Shown here: piece by piece, positions 31,704 to 39,593 of the stretch
Numbering within the stretch: the first letter of the stretch is position 1
Layout: each line of letters begins with the position of its first letter
Source: Deinobacterium chartae
GTDB lineage: Bacteria; Deinococcota; Deinococci; Deinococcales; Deinococcaceae
Direction of reading: 5' to 3'
DNA: 64,000 bases
Assembly: GCF_014202645.1 (NCBI RefSeq)
Contig: NZ_JACHHG010000005.1
Span: 1-64,000, forward strand
Notes under the pieces: generated by a model
The model's input: only the letters and a program-made list of their open reading frames with translations
Told to the model about the DNA's origin: nothing
Database searches by the model: none
Position numbers and translations under genes: made by a program

Positions 31704-33320
31704 TTACTTGCTCATCCAGAGCCGGAAAGCGTAGGGCATGGCGTCTTTGATGTTGTAGGGCGGCACGTTCATCAGCTTGGCGTTCGAGGCGGTCATGCGT
31801 TCGCGGAACAGCAGCACCATGTTGGGCGGGTCGTCGTACAGGGCCTGCTGCACCTGCCGCATGATGTTCGCCTGTTCGGCGCGCTCCGGGGTGGCCAGCA
31901 GGCGGTTTAAGAGGTTGTCCACCCGGGCGCTCCTGTAGGCCTGGCCGTTGTTCTGCCCGACCGACAGGTACAGTCGCTGCACCCAGTCGATGTTGGGAAT
32001 CGGGAAGGCCGCGAGGCGGGTCTGGAAGGTTCCTTTGTTGGTCTCCTCGAGCCAGCGTCCGCCGCGCTCGGCGAGGTCGTAGCTGACCTTCATGCCGAGG
32101 GCGCTGAAGTACTGCTGCAAGATCAGGCCCATCTGTTCGCGCTGCACGTCGCCCTTGTCCACCAGGATCTTGAACTCGAAGGGCTTGCCGTCTTTCTCGA
32201 GGATGCCGTCCTTGTTCGGTTTCCAGCCGGCTTCGGCCAGCAGCGCCTTGGCCCTGGCCGGGTCGTATTCGCGGAACTTGACGCTGGGGCGCGGGACCCA
32301 CTCGAGGCCCTTGGGCACGTACAGGTCGTCCACGTAGCCCAGGCCGGGCGAGACGGTCTGCGCCATCTTCTTGCGGTCCACCGCGTGCATCATGGCTTCG
32401 CGCACCCGCAGGTCCTGGAACATCGGCAGGCGCAGGTTCCAGGCGAAGATCTGGTAGCCCAGGCTGTCGAAGGTGGTGACCTTGACGTTGCCTCGGCCCC
32501 GCACCGCGTTGAGCTGGGTGGGTTCGATATCCACCCAGTCGAGCTGCCCGGTCAGCAGCTGGGTGACGCGGGTATTGCCGTCGGGCACGATCTTGAAGGT
32601 GATGCCATCGAGGTGCGGGCGGCCCAGGAAGAAGTTCGGGTTGGCCTCGAGTTCGAAGAACTGACCGGGTACGGCACGCTTCATGCGGAAAGCACCGTTA
32701 CCGATGGGGGTGCGGGTGTTAAAGGCGGTGGCGTCCTTGAGGCGCTTGAACTCGCCCAGGATGTGCTTGGGCAGGATTTCGCTGCCGCCCAGGGCCAGGC
32801 GGTCGTCGAAGAAGGCGTCGGGGGCGTTCAGGGTGACCCGCACCTGGTAGGGGTTGATGACCCGCACGTCCTTGACCTTGCGAAAGTCGGGCAGGTTGGT
32901 CGCACCTTCTTCGGGGTCGCGGATGCGGTCGAAGGTGAACTTGACGTCCTCGGCGGTGACCGGCTTGCCGTCGTGCCAGCGTGCGTTGCGGCGCAGAAAG
33001 AAGGTCCACTGGGTCAGGTCCTTGGAGACCGTGTAGCGCTCGGCCAGGTACGGCTCGAGCTTGAGGGTGTAGGGGTTTACGGCGGTGAGCGGCGAGAACA
33101 TGGTCCAGTTGACGATGGTCGCGGCCAGCTCGGCGGGCAGCACCGGGTTGAACGAGCCCGGTTGGGTGGCCAGCGGAATGTCCAGCACGCCGCCGCGTTG
33201 CGGTGTCGCCGCCTGGGCCGTGGCCGTGTCGAAGTACGCGGCGGGTCCGGCGGCGGTGACTGCCAGTATCAGGGCGACCGTTCCCTTGTGAACGGCGCGA
33301 CGACCGATCCTTGCCCTCAT
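31704..33320 (-). CDS. Peptide-type ABC transporter substrate-binding protein
   Basis: A 538-residue extracytoplasmic binding protein of family 5 (SBP_bac_5). A signal peptide of about 38 residues (MRARIGRRAVHKG at the n-region, cleavage after TAQA) precedes the mature protein. Family motifs are clear: LAERYTVSKDLTQWTFFLRR, then ARWHDGKPVTAEDVKFTFDR and, near the middle, REAMMHAVDRKKMAQTV. The ATG at 33320 has GAGGAGGGG upstream, better than an in-frame start seven codons earlier. It is the first gene of the leftward operon and its promoter is covered by the palindrome at 33368-33381. The ligand may be a peptide or another small solute. Confidence 0.92.
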   Translation of the reverse strand: MRARIGRRAVHKGTVALILAVTAAGPAAYFDTATAQAATPQRGGVLDIPLATQPGSFNPVLPAELAATIVNWTMFSPLTAVNPYTLKLEPYLAERYTVSKDLTQWTFFLRRNARWHDGKPVTAEDVKFTFDRIRDPEEGATNLPDFRKVKDVRVINPYQVRVTLNAPDAFFDDRLALGGSEILPKHILGEFKRLKDATAFNTRTPIGNGAFRMKRAVPGQFFELEANPNFFLGRPHLDGITFKIVPDGNTRVTQLLTGQLDWVDIEPTQLNAVRGRGNVKVTTFDSLGYQIFAWNLRLPMFQDLRVREAMMHAVDRKKMAQTVSPGLGYVDDLYVPKGLEWVPRPSVKFREYDPARAKALLAEAGWKPNKDGILEKDGKPFEFKILVDKGDVQREQMGLILQQYFSALGMKVSYDLAERGGRWLEETNKGTFQTRLAAFPIPNIDWVQRLYLSVGQNNGQAYRSARVDNLLNRLLATPERAEQANIMRQVQQALYDDPPNMVLLFRERMTASNAKLMNVPPYNIKDAMPYAFRLWMSK

Positions 33321-33367
33321 AACCCCTCCTCGGTCCTGCATGAGTGCTTGCGCGTGGATTGAATGGA

Positions 33368-33381
33368 TTGTATCAGTACAA
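33368..33381. promoter_or_regulatory. GntR operator, copy 1
   Basis: TTGTATCAGTACAA consists of the arms TTGTA and TACAA around four bases. On the minus strand it contains a TACAAT box that can serve as -10 for the binding-protein operon, so a bound repressor would block that promoter. Confidence 0.75.
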
Positions 33382-33574
33382 TTTCACCGTAGCACCCCTC
33401 CGACCCCGTGTCAATCATTGAAAAAAGCCGCCTAGCACGCTTTTTCAAAAAGAGCCGGGTGCATTGAACTCGCAGAGGGCACGCTGCGAAGCGATCTTCG
33501 CGCGCCACCACCCGCTGCAGCAGTTCCAGGGAATTACCGTACTGAACACGAAACAGAACCTCGAGGCCCGGTGG

Positions 33575-33604
33575 TTGACACCGGAGACCTCACATGCTTA
33601 CGAT
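33575..33604 (+). promoter_or_regulatory. Promoter of the rightward catabolic operon
   Basis: TTGACA (33575-33580) is a consensus -35 box; TACGAT (33599-33604) lies 18 bases downstream as -10. The expected transcription start falls on the second palindrome, 33609-33622. Confidence 0.65.
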
Positions 33605-33608
33605 CCAT

Positions 33609-33622
33609 TTGTATCAGTACAA
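33609..33622. promoter_or_regulatory. GntR operator, copy 2
   Basis: A second exact copy of TTGTATCAGTACAA, followed at once by the half site CCGTACAA. It covers the expected transcription start of the rightward operon, a position typical of repression by the GntR protein encoded at 34000-34995. Confidence 0.78.
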
Positions 33623-33670
33623 CCGTACAACTTCGGTTGACGGCTGCCCCGACGGGGCAAGGAGGCCACT

Positions 33671-33892
33671 ATGGCAATCGTACGTGTGGAACTGGCCAAA
33701 CGTCCCCAGGAACAGCGCGACGCGATCATCGCCGGCATCACCCGCGTGCTGGTCGAAAACGGTGCCCACACCGAGGGCGTGCAGGTGATCTTGTACGAAC
33801 TCGAGATGGACGTGTGGGGCCAGGGTGGCCTCACCTATACCGAACGCGCCCGCAAACGCCAGCAGGCCGCCCAACTCGAGGAAAAGAGCTAG
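33671..33892 (+). CDS. 4-oxalocrotonate tautomerase-like protein without Pro1
   Basis: A 73-residue protein of the 4-OT/tautomerase superfamily: MAIVRVELAKRPQEQRDAII, then AGITRVLVENGAHTEGVQVI with a C-terminal extension rich in Gln and Lys. In active 4-OT enzymes the residue after the initiator methionine is the catalytic proline; here it is alanine, so classical tautomerase chemistry is unlikely, and the protein may have a structural or different role. AAGGAGG lies at the right distance from the ATG. It is the first gene of the rightward operon, behind the operator at 33609. Confidence 0.78.
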   Translation: MAIVRVELAKRPQEQRDAIIAGITRVLVENGAHTEGVQVILYELEMDVWGQGGLTYTERARKRQQAAQLEEKS

Positions 33893-33999
33893 GCTGGTCG
33901 GAGGCCGCACCAGCGCTTTTCCATGACCCAAGCCCCGCGCCATGAAGAACTTCTGGCCCCGCAGCCGCCTCGGGCGCTACACTCGAGGAAGGAGGATCA

Positions 34000-34995
34000 G
34001 TGCAGGACCAACTGCCCATCCTGATCACCAACAGCGAGCGGGTGCCGATCTATCTGCAGATCACTCACCAGCTCAAGCACCTGATCATCAGCCGAAAGCT
34101 GCCCGAAGGCTCCCGGCTGCCCCCGGTGCGCGAGCTCGCCAAGCAGCTCGGCGTGAACGTGGGCACGGTGGTGCAGGCCTACCGCGAACTGCGCCGTGAC
34201 GGCCTGATCGACGGCCAGCCCGGACGCGGCACCCAGGTCAAACCGTTCTCGGTGCCGCAGGCCGACTACTCGAGGCGCCAGGCCCTGCTGAGCGCCGAGA
34301 TCGACCGCCTCGCCCAACGCGCCCGCTCGCTGGGTTTCAGCCCCGCCGAACTGCACCAGCTGGTCGGCATGCAGCTCTCGCGTCCCCCCGGACCGATGCG
34401 GGTGCTGTTCATCGGCCCGATCCAGGCGGCCGCCGACAAGTACGCCGCCATGCTGCAACAGGCTTTCTTGCCGCAAGACGTCGTGTTCGAGGGCTTTGCG
34501 CTGGGCACCCTCGAGGCGCGCGACCCGGCGGTGATTCAGGCGCTGGAGATCGCGTACTACGTCGTCACCCTGGCGCTGTGGGTGCCCGCCACCCGCCGCG
34601 CGCTCGAGCGGCACGCGCTGCCCGCCACGGTGCTGGGCATCACCGCCGAGCTCACCGCGCGCACCCTCGAGCAGCTGCACGCCCTCGACCCGGCCGGACA
34701 GTACGTGGTGCTCACCGAAGAACGCAACGTCAACACCGCCTTGGCCCTCATCGAGCAGCACGGCGCGCTGCACCACGACCGGGTGCGCGCGGTGGTCGAC
34801 ACCCAGCCCGAAACGCTGGCCCGACTGCTGCCCGAGGTGAATGCCGTCATCTACTCGTTCGGCGTGCGCCCCACCCTCGAGGCGGTGGGGGTACCGCCCG
34901 AAAAACGCCTCGAGCTGGAATTCGAGGTCAGCCAGGAATCGCTGTTCCGGCTGCACAGCGTGCTCACGCCGGCCTCGCTGGCCTTGGCCGACTGA
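34000..34995 (+). CDS. GntR family regulator with C-terminal ligand domain
   Basis: A 331-residue repressor. The N-terminal winged helix (about 12-80) has PIYLQITHQLKHLIISRKLP and SRLPPVRELAKQLGVNVGTV, the YtrA-type GntR signature. The C-terminal 230 residues do not match the short YtrA, FCD or UTRA domains, but look like a Rossmann or periplasmic-binding-like effector domain (VLFIGPIQAAADKYAAMLQQ, ALGTLEARDPAVIQALEIAY). The start is a GTG at 34000 with GGAAGGAGG upstream. The two palindromes at 33368 and 33609 are its probable operators, giving control of both arms of the locus. The effector is unknown. Confidence 0.88.
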   Translation: MQDQLPILITNSERVPIYLQITHQLKHLIISRKLPEGSRLPPVRELAKQLGVNVGTVVQAYRELRRDGLIDGQPGRGTQVKPFSVPQADYSRRQALLSAEIDRLAQRARSLGFSPAELHQLVGMQLSRPPGPMRVLFIGPIQAAADKYAAMLQQAFLPQDVVFEGFALGTLEARDPAVIQALEIAYYVVTLALWVPATRRALERHALPATVLGITAELTARTLEQLHALDPAGQYVVLTEERNVNTALALIEQHGALHHDRVRAVVDTQPETLARLLPEVNAVIYSFGVRPTLEAVGVPPEKRLELEFEVSQESLFRLHSVLTPASLALAD

Positions 34996-35112
34996 CCGAT
35001 CCGGTCCCAACCGGGCCCGGCACCTCACAACCCGCACGCCTCAACGGCGTCCCGCCCCTCGGGGCGACCGGCTCACCACGCCCGTCACGCCGCCTGCTGC
35101 AAGGAGAACCCC

Positions 35113-35943
35113 ATGACCAGCGCCGCACGTTACGTTTACCTGGGCCGCCTCAAGGCATACCTCGAGAAGTGGGACGAAGCCATCGCGGTGTTCAGCGAGG
35201 GCCTAGAGCTCTTCCCACAGAGCCCCCACCTCTACCGCCACCGCGCCCACCGCTACATCACCGTGCGCGACTTTGACCGCGCCGTCGCCGATTTCGAGCG
35301 CGCCATCGCGCTCTCGCGTGACCTGCCCGACGAGATCGAGTACTACCAGGCCGAGGTCGAAACGGACATCGCCTGGCTGATCCTGGGGCATCCCGAGCGG
35401 GTGCGCGAGGAACCCACCCCCATCACTCCCGAGGTCCTCGAGGCCCTCAAGGACACCTACAAGAGCACCCTCAAATCCAGCATCTGGTACCACTACGCGC
35501 TGGCGCTGTACCTCAAGGGCGACCTCGAGGCAGCGGCGGCCGCGTACCGCGAGAACCTGAAATACTGCGCAGACGATGACCAGCGCGCTGCCACCACCGA
35601 CTGGCTGTACATGACCCTGCGCCGTCTGGGCCGTCATGACGAGGCCGCCAAACTGCTCGAAAGCATCCACCCGGACATGCACATCGTGGAGTCGTCGTAC
35701 TTCAAGCGCCTGCTGATGTACAAGGGCCTGCTCGAGCCCGCCGCCCTGCTGCCCGAGGACGCCAGCGGCAGCCGCGAGATCGCCACGCAGGGCTACGGGC
35801 TGGGCAACTGGTACTACTACAACGGCGACCTCGAGCGGGCCCTGGCGACCTTCAAGCGGGTGGTCGCGCTCAGACAGAGCGCGGCGTTCGGCCACATCGC
35901 CTCGGAACTCGACCTGGCCCGGCACGGGCAACTCAGCGCATGA
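35113..35943 (+). CDS. Tetratricopeptide repeat protein
   Basis: A 276-residue helical protein without signal peptide. The N-terminal repeats, for example YLEKWDEAIAVFSEGLELFP and YRHRAHRYITVRDFDRAVAD, and the last ones (WYYYNGDLERALATFKRVVA) fit TPR helices; the middle (about 110-200) is less regular. Homologues often accompany peptidase or metabolic operons in related bacteria, as here. The ATG has AAGGAG six bases upstream, and the end overlaps the M19 peptidase start by four bases (ATGA). It may act as a scaffold for the enzymes of the operon, which is inference. Confidence 0.85.
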   Translation: MTSAARYVYLGRLKAYLEKWDEAIAVFSEGLELFPQSPHLYRHRAHRYITVRDFDRAVADFERAIALSRDLPDEIEYYQAEVETDIAWLILGHPERVREEPTPITPEVLEALKDTYKSTLKSSIWYHYALALYLKGDLEAAAAAYRENLKYCADDDQRAATTDWLYMTLRRLGRHDEAAKLLESIHPDMHIVESSYFKRLLMYKGLLEPAALLPEDASGSREIATQGYGLGNWYYYNGDLERALATFKRVVALRQSAAFGHIASELDLARHGQLSA

Positions 35944-37001
35944 GCGCTCCGGTGCGGCCCAACCGCGGGTTTCACGAGCTGCTCGAGGAGGGCAGGGCCC
36001 CGTACCTGTACGTGGACGCCTGCATTCAGGCGTGGCCGGACGCGGACTATGCCAGCGCCCACCGCCACGGGGTGGCCGCTTACGGCGTGACCGCCTGGCA
36101 CCCGCAGATCTCCTTCGAGCAGGCCTTCGAGGAGCTGATGGACTGGCACCGCGTCGCCCGCGAGAACCCGCGCCTGAGCGTGGCCTACACCGCGCAGGAC
36201 ATCCGTGACGCCTGGGAGCGCGGCGACGCCACCTTGCTGCTCGCCTCGCAAGACGGCGAGTTCATCGGCGGCAAACTGCACCGCGTCGAAGCTTTCTACC
36301 GCCTGGGACTGCGCATCACCCTGTTCGCCTACAACCGCAGCAACCTGATCTGCGGCGGCTGCCTGGACCGCGAGGACAGCGGCCTCACCCGCTTCGGACG
36401 CCGGGTCCTCGAGGAGTGCAACCGGGTGGGCCTGTTGATCGACTGCAGCCACGTCAGCCGCCGCTCCAGCCTCGAGTTGACCGAGTTCAGCGCGGACCCC
36501 GTGGTGTACACGCACGCCAACCCCGCTCACCTGTGCCAGCACCCGCGCAACATCGACGACGAACAGATCCGCGCGGTCGCCGCGCGCGGCGGCGTGATCG
36601 GGCTGGTGTCGTGGGGGCCGCTGGTTCAGAAAAACGGTCAGGCCAGCCGCCCCAGCGTCGAGGACTTCCTCGACCACATCGATTACGTCGCGGACCTGCT
36701 GGGCGGCACGCAGGCCATCGGGCTCGGCACCGACATGAGCCTGGGCAGCTACCCGCCGCACCGCCACGACCCCTGGGGTGACCCCGACTACCCGCCCACC
36801 ATGGCGCGCTACAACGCCATTCCCGGCATGCCGACCACTCCGCTCTCGCCGCTGCGCTTCGTGGAAGGCTTTGACAGCTTCTCGCAGATCGGCCACCTCG
36901 CCGAGCGCCTGTCGTCGCGCGGGTACGGCGAGAGCGACATTCGCGGCATCCTGGGCGAGAACTTCCTGCGGGTGTTCGAGCAGGTCTGGAAGCCGGTCTG
37001 A
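35940..37001 (+). CDS. Peptidase M19 (membrane dipeptidase family)
   Basis: A 353-residue zinc-dependent dipeptidase homologue of the TIM-barrel amidohydrolase class; it cleaves dipeptides, including those with a D- or modified C-terminal residue. LLIDCSHVSRRSSLELTEFS with PVVYTHANPAHLCQHPRNID and RGGVIGLVSWGPL are clear family segments, and GLGTDMSLGSYPPH carries the late aspartate. The usual N-terminal HxD zinc motif is replaced by YVDACIQAW, as in a subfamily with a VDA motif, so the metal site or activity may differ. It is cytoplasmic: no signal peptide. It is coupled to the TPR gene by a four-base overlap. Confidence 0.88.
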   Translation: MSAPVRPNRGFHELLEEGRAPYLYVDACIQAWPDADYASAHRHGVAAYGVTAWHPQISFEQAFEELMDWHRVARENPRLSVAYTAQDIRDAWERGDATLLLASQDGEFIGGKLHRVEAFYRLGLRITLFAYNRSNLICGGCLDREDSGLTRFGRRVLEECNRVGLLIDCSHVSRRSSLELTEFSADPVVYTHANPAHLCQHPRNIDDEQIRAVAARGGVIGLVSWGPLVQKNGQASRPSVEDFLDHIDYVADLLGGTQAIGLGTDMSLGSYPPHRHDPWGDPDYPPTMARYNAIPGMPTTPLSPLRFVEGFDSFSQIGHLAERLSSRGYGESDIRGILGENFLRVFEQVWKPV

Positions 37002-37054
37002 AACCCGGCGGGGCCGCCTGCGGGCGACCCCGCCTCCCTCGAGGAGGTACTAAC

Positions 37055-37975
37055 GTGTCCGCTTCTTCCCTGCCCCAATCGCGACTCGAGGTGCTGCGCG
37101 CCGTGCTGGGCGGCCTGATGCGCCGCTACCAGCAGCGCGTGCCCGACGTGGCCGCCGTCTTTCAGGCGATGACCGACGCGGGCCTGATCGGTTCGCCCGA
37201 CCACGTTGAAAACGACCACATCGCCTTCCGGACCATGGGGGTGCCGCAGCTCGGCATCGCCTCGCTGGAACGGATCTTTGTGCACCTGGGTTACACCCGC
37301 CGCGACCCGTACAGCTTCGCGGCCAAGAAACTCAACGCTTACTGGTACAGCCCGCCCGCACCCGAGTTCCCGCGCATCTTCATCTCGGAGCTGCGCGTGC
37401 ACGACCTGTCCCCGCAGGCGCAGGCGATCATCACCTCGTACACCGACGAGGTAGCAGGAGACCCGGTCGATCACCTGGACCTCTCGGACGCGGCGGCCAT
37501 CGACGCTTTTTTGCACGCGGGGCTGTGGCGCCTGCCCAACTGGGCGGACTACCTGCGGCTGCAGCAGGAGAGCGAGTACGCCGCCTGGGTCATTTACAAC
37601 CGTTACTACCTCAACCACTTCACCGTCTCGGTGCACAACCTGCCCGAGGGATACGACACCATCGCGTCCTTCAACGCCTTCTTGAACGCGCGCGGTTTCC
37701 GCCTGAACGACTCGGGCGGCGAAGCCAAGACCAGCCCCGACGGCCTGCTGCTGCAGAGCTCCACCGTGGCCGCGCTGGTGGAAGCCGAATTCGCCGGAGG
37801 CGAGCGGCACCGCATTGCCGGGTCGTACGTGGAGTTCGCCGAGCGCCGCGTGCTGCCCCAGTACGCGCACCTGCCGCGCCACGCGCTGCGCCGCGAGCAC
37901 CGCCGCGAAGGCTTCGAGGCCAACAACGCCGACAAGATCTTCGAGAGCACCTACCGCCACCAGACCTCGAGGTGA
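37055..37975 (+). CDS. DUF1338 protein, 2-oxoadipate dioxygenase/decarboxylase (HglS-like)
   Basis: A 306-residue non-haem iron enzyme of the vicinal-oxygen-chelate type. Known members (HglS/YdcJ) turn 2-oxoadipate and O2 into D-2-hydroxyglutarate and CO2. By motif the metal ligands are His55 in NDHIAFRT, His188 in YLNHFTVSV and Glu260 in GSYVEFAER; Arg59 four residues after the first histidine is the known substrate arginine. AKTSPDGLLLQSST and the end GFEANNADKIFESTY are also characteristic. Start: GTG at 37055 with GAGGAGG. It precedes an aldehyde dehydrogenase by four bases, and a D-2-hydroxyacid-oxidising flavoprotein lies in the other arm of the locus. Confidence 0.9.
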   Translation: MSASSLPQSRLEVLRAVLGGLMRRYQQRVPDVAAVFQAMTDAGLIGSPDHVENDHIAFRTMGVPQLGIASLERIFVHLGYTRRDPYSFAAKKLNAYWYSPPAPEFPRIFISELRVHDLSPQAQAIITSYTDEVAGDPVDHLDLSDAAAIDAFLHAGLWRLPNWADYLRLQQESEYAAWVIYNRYYLNHFTVSVHNLPEGYDTIASFNAFLNARGFRLNDSGGEAKTSPDGLLLQSSTVAALVEAEFAGGERHRIAGSYVEFAERRVLPQYAHLPRHALRREHRREGFEANNADKIFESTYRHQTSR

Positions 37976-37979
37976 TGGC

Positions 37980-39593
37980 ATGCAGCCCACGGTTCGCACG
38001 CACCCGGTCCTGATCGGCGGCCGATGGCGGCCGTCACTCGCTCCGCCCGGGGACCTGCACGCCTTTGACCCCGCGCGCGGCACCCCGCTCGAGGAGCGCT
38101 ACCCCATCTCCGGCTGGCCCGACCTCGAAGCGGCCCTGAGCGCGGCGCAGGCGGCCGCCGAACGCTTAGGCCAGCTTCCCGCCGAGGCGCGCGCGGAGTT
38201 CCTCGAGGGGTACGCCTTGCGCCTCGAGGCGAACCGAGAGCGGCTGGTGGCCACCGCTGCCCAAGAGACCGGGCTGCCCCTCGAGCCGCGCCTGAACTCG
38301 AACGAACTGCCGCGCACCGTGGATCAGCTGCGGCAGGCCGCGCGCGCGGTGCGCGAGCGCACCTGGACGCAGCCGGTGCTGGACACCGCCCGCAACCTGC
38401 GCGCGCTGCGCGGCCCGCTGGGCGGCGCGGTGCTGGTGTTCGGGCCGAACAACTTCCCGCTGGCTTTCAATGCGGTGTCGGGCAGCGATTTTGCCGGGGC
38501 GGTCGCGGCGGGGAACCCGGTGATCGCCAAGGGGCACCCGCTGCACCCGGCAACCACCCGGGCGCTGGCCGAACTGGCCCTCGAAGCGTTGCTAGGGAGC
38601 GGTCTGCCCGCGGCCACCTTGCAGCTCGTCTACCACTTTCCGCCCGAGCTGACCCCGGCCCTGGTGGCGCATCCGGCGGTCGCGTGCGTATCCTTCACCG
38701 GCTCGCGGGCCGCGGGGCTGGCGATCAAGGCGGCTGCGGACCGCGCCCACAAGCCGTTTTACGCCGAGCTGTCCTCGGTGAACCCGGTCTTCGTGCTGCC
38801 CGGCGCCCTCGAGGAGCGGTCCGAGCGCATCGCCGACGAGTTTTTGGCCTCGTGCACCACCGGAAGCGGGCAGCTGTGCACCAATCCCGGGCTGGTGATC
38901 TTGCCCTCGGGGCCTGTGGGCGAACGCTTCGCGGCCCTGGCGCGCGAGCGCTTCGAGCGGCAGGCCCCGGGCGTGCTGCTGAGCGCAGCGGGCCTGCGTA
39001 GCCTCGAGGCGGCGGTGCAGGGCCTGATCGCGGCCGGAGCCACCCTATTGACCGGGGGCACGCGGCGCCAGCCCGGCTGGCGCTATTCCAACACCCTGCT
39101 GCGCGTGAATGCCCGGGCGTTCCTCGAGGCTCCCGAGGCGTTCCAGACCGAGGCGTTCGGTCCGGTCAGCCTGCTCGTGTTCGCAGACCCCCAGCGGATG
39201 CCCGAGGTGGCCAGGGCGCTCGAGGGCAACCTGACCGGCACGATCTACGCGCACTCGGGCGAGCGGGATGACGCGCTGCACGCCGCGCTCAGCGCGCTGC
39301 TGCGCCCGAAGGTGGGGCGGCTGGCAAACGATCACATGCCCACCAGCGCCCGGGTGAGTGCGGCCATGCAGCACGGCGGGCCGTTTCCGGCCACCACCCA
39401 CCCGGGCTTTACGGCGGTGGGTATTCCGGCGTCCATCACGCGCTTCACGGCGCTGCAGTGCTACGACAACTGGCGGGACTCGAGGTTGCCGCCCGAGCTG
39501 CAAGACGCCAACCCACTGGGAATCTGGCGCTGGGTGGAGGGCGTGTGGACCCGGGAGGGGGTGAACGGCCGAGCTCAGTCGCGCTCGAAGTAA
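37980..39593 (+). CDS. Aldehyde dehydrogenase, 2-ketoglutarate-semialdehyde type
   Basis: A 537-residue NAD(P)-dependent aldehyde dehydrogenase. FGPNNFPLAFNAVSGSDFAG followed by AAGNPVIAKGHPLHP is diagnostic of the 2,5-dioxovalerate (alpha-ketoglutaric semialdehyde) dehydrogenase branch. The catalytic glutamate is in YAELSSVNP (about 263) and the nucleophilic cysteine in GSGQLCTNPG (about 300). It oxidises ketoglutarate semialdehyde or a similar semialdehyde to the acid. The ATG at 37980 is four bases past the DUF1338 stop; a frame that opens 55 codons earlier lies inside that gene. The last 19 bases overlap the convergent mrr gene. Confidence 0.9.
   Translation: MQPTVRTHPVLIGGRWRPSLAPPGDLHAFDPARGTPLEERYPISGWPDLEAALSAAQAAAERLGQLPAEARAEFLEGYALRLEANRERLVATAAQETGLPLEPRLNSNELPRTVDQLRQAARAVRERTWTQPVLDTARNLRALRGPLGGAVLVFGPNNFPLAFNAVSGSDFAGAVAAGNPVIAKGHPLHPATTRALAELALEALLGSGLPAATLQLVYHFPPELTPALVAHPAVACVSFTGSRAAGLAIKAAADRAHKPFYAELSSVNPVFVLPGALEERSERIADEFLASCTTGSGQLCTNPGLVILPSGPVGERFAALARERFERQAPGVLLSAAGLRSLEAAVQGLIAAGATLLTGGTRRQPGWRYSNTLLRVNARAFLEAPEAFQTEAFGPVSLLVFADPQRMPEVARALEGNLTGTIYAHSGERDDALHAALSALLRPKVGRLANDHMPTSARVSAAMQHGGPFPATTHPGFTAVGIPASITRFTALQCYDNWRDSRLPPELQDANPLGIWRWVEGVWTREGVNGRAQSRSK

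Larger units (their letters stand above)
33321..33670. other. Divergent promoter region of the catabolic locus
   Basis: A 350-base region between the binding protein and tautomerase-like genes. It contains two copies of the same 14-base palindrome (33368-33381, 33609-33622), a plus-strand promoter (33575-33604), an A/T-rich inverted repeat TTGAAAAAAGC/GCTTTTTCAA (33418-33448), and no gene. It controls both arms of the locus. Confidence 0.75.
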
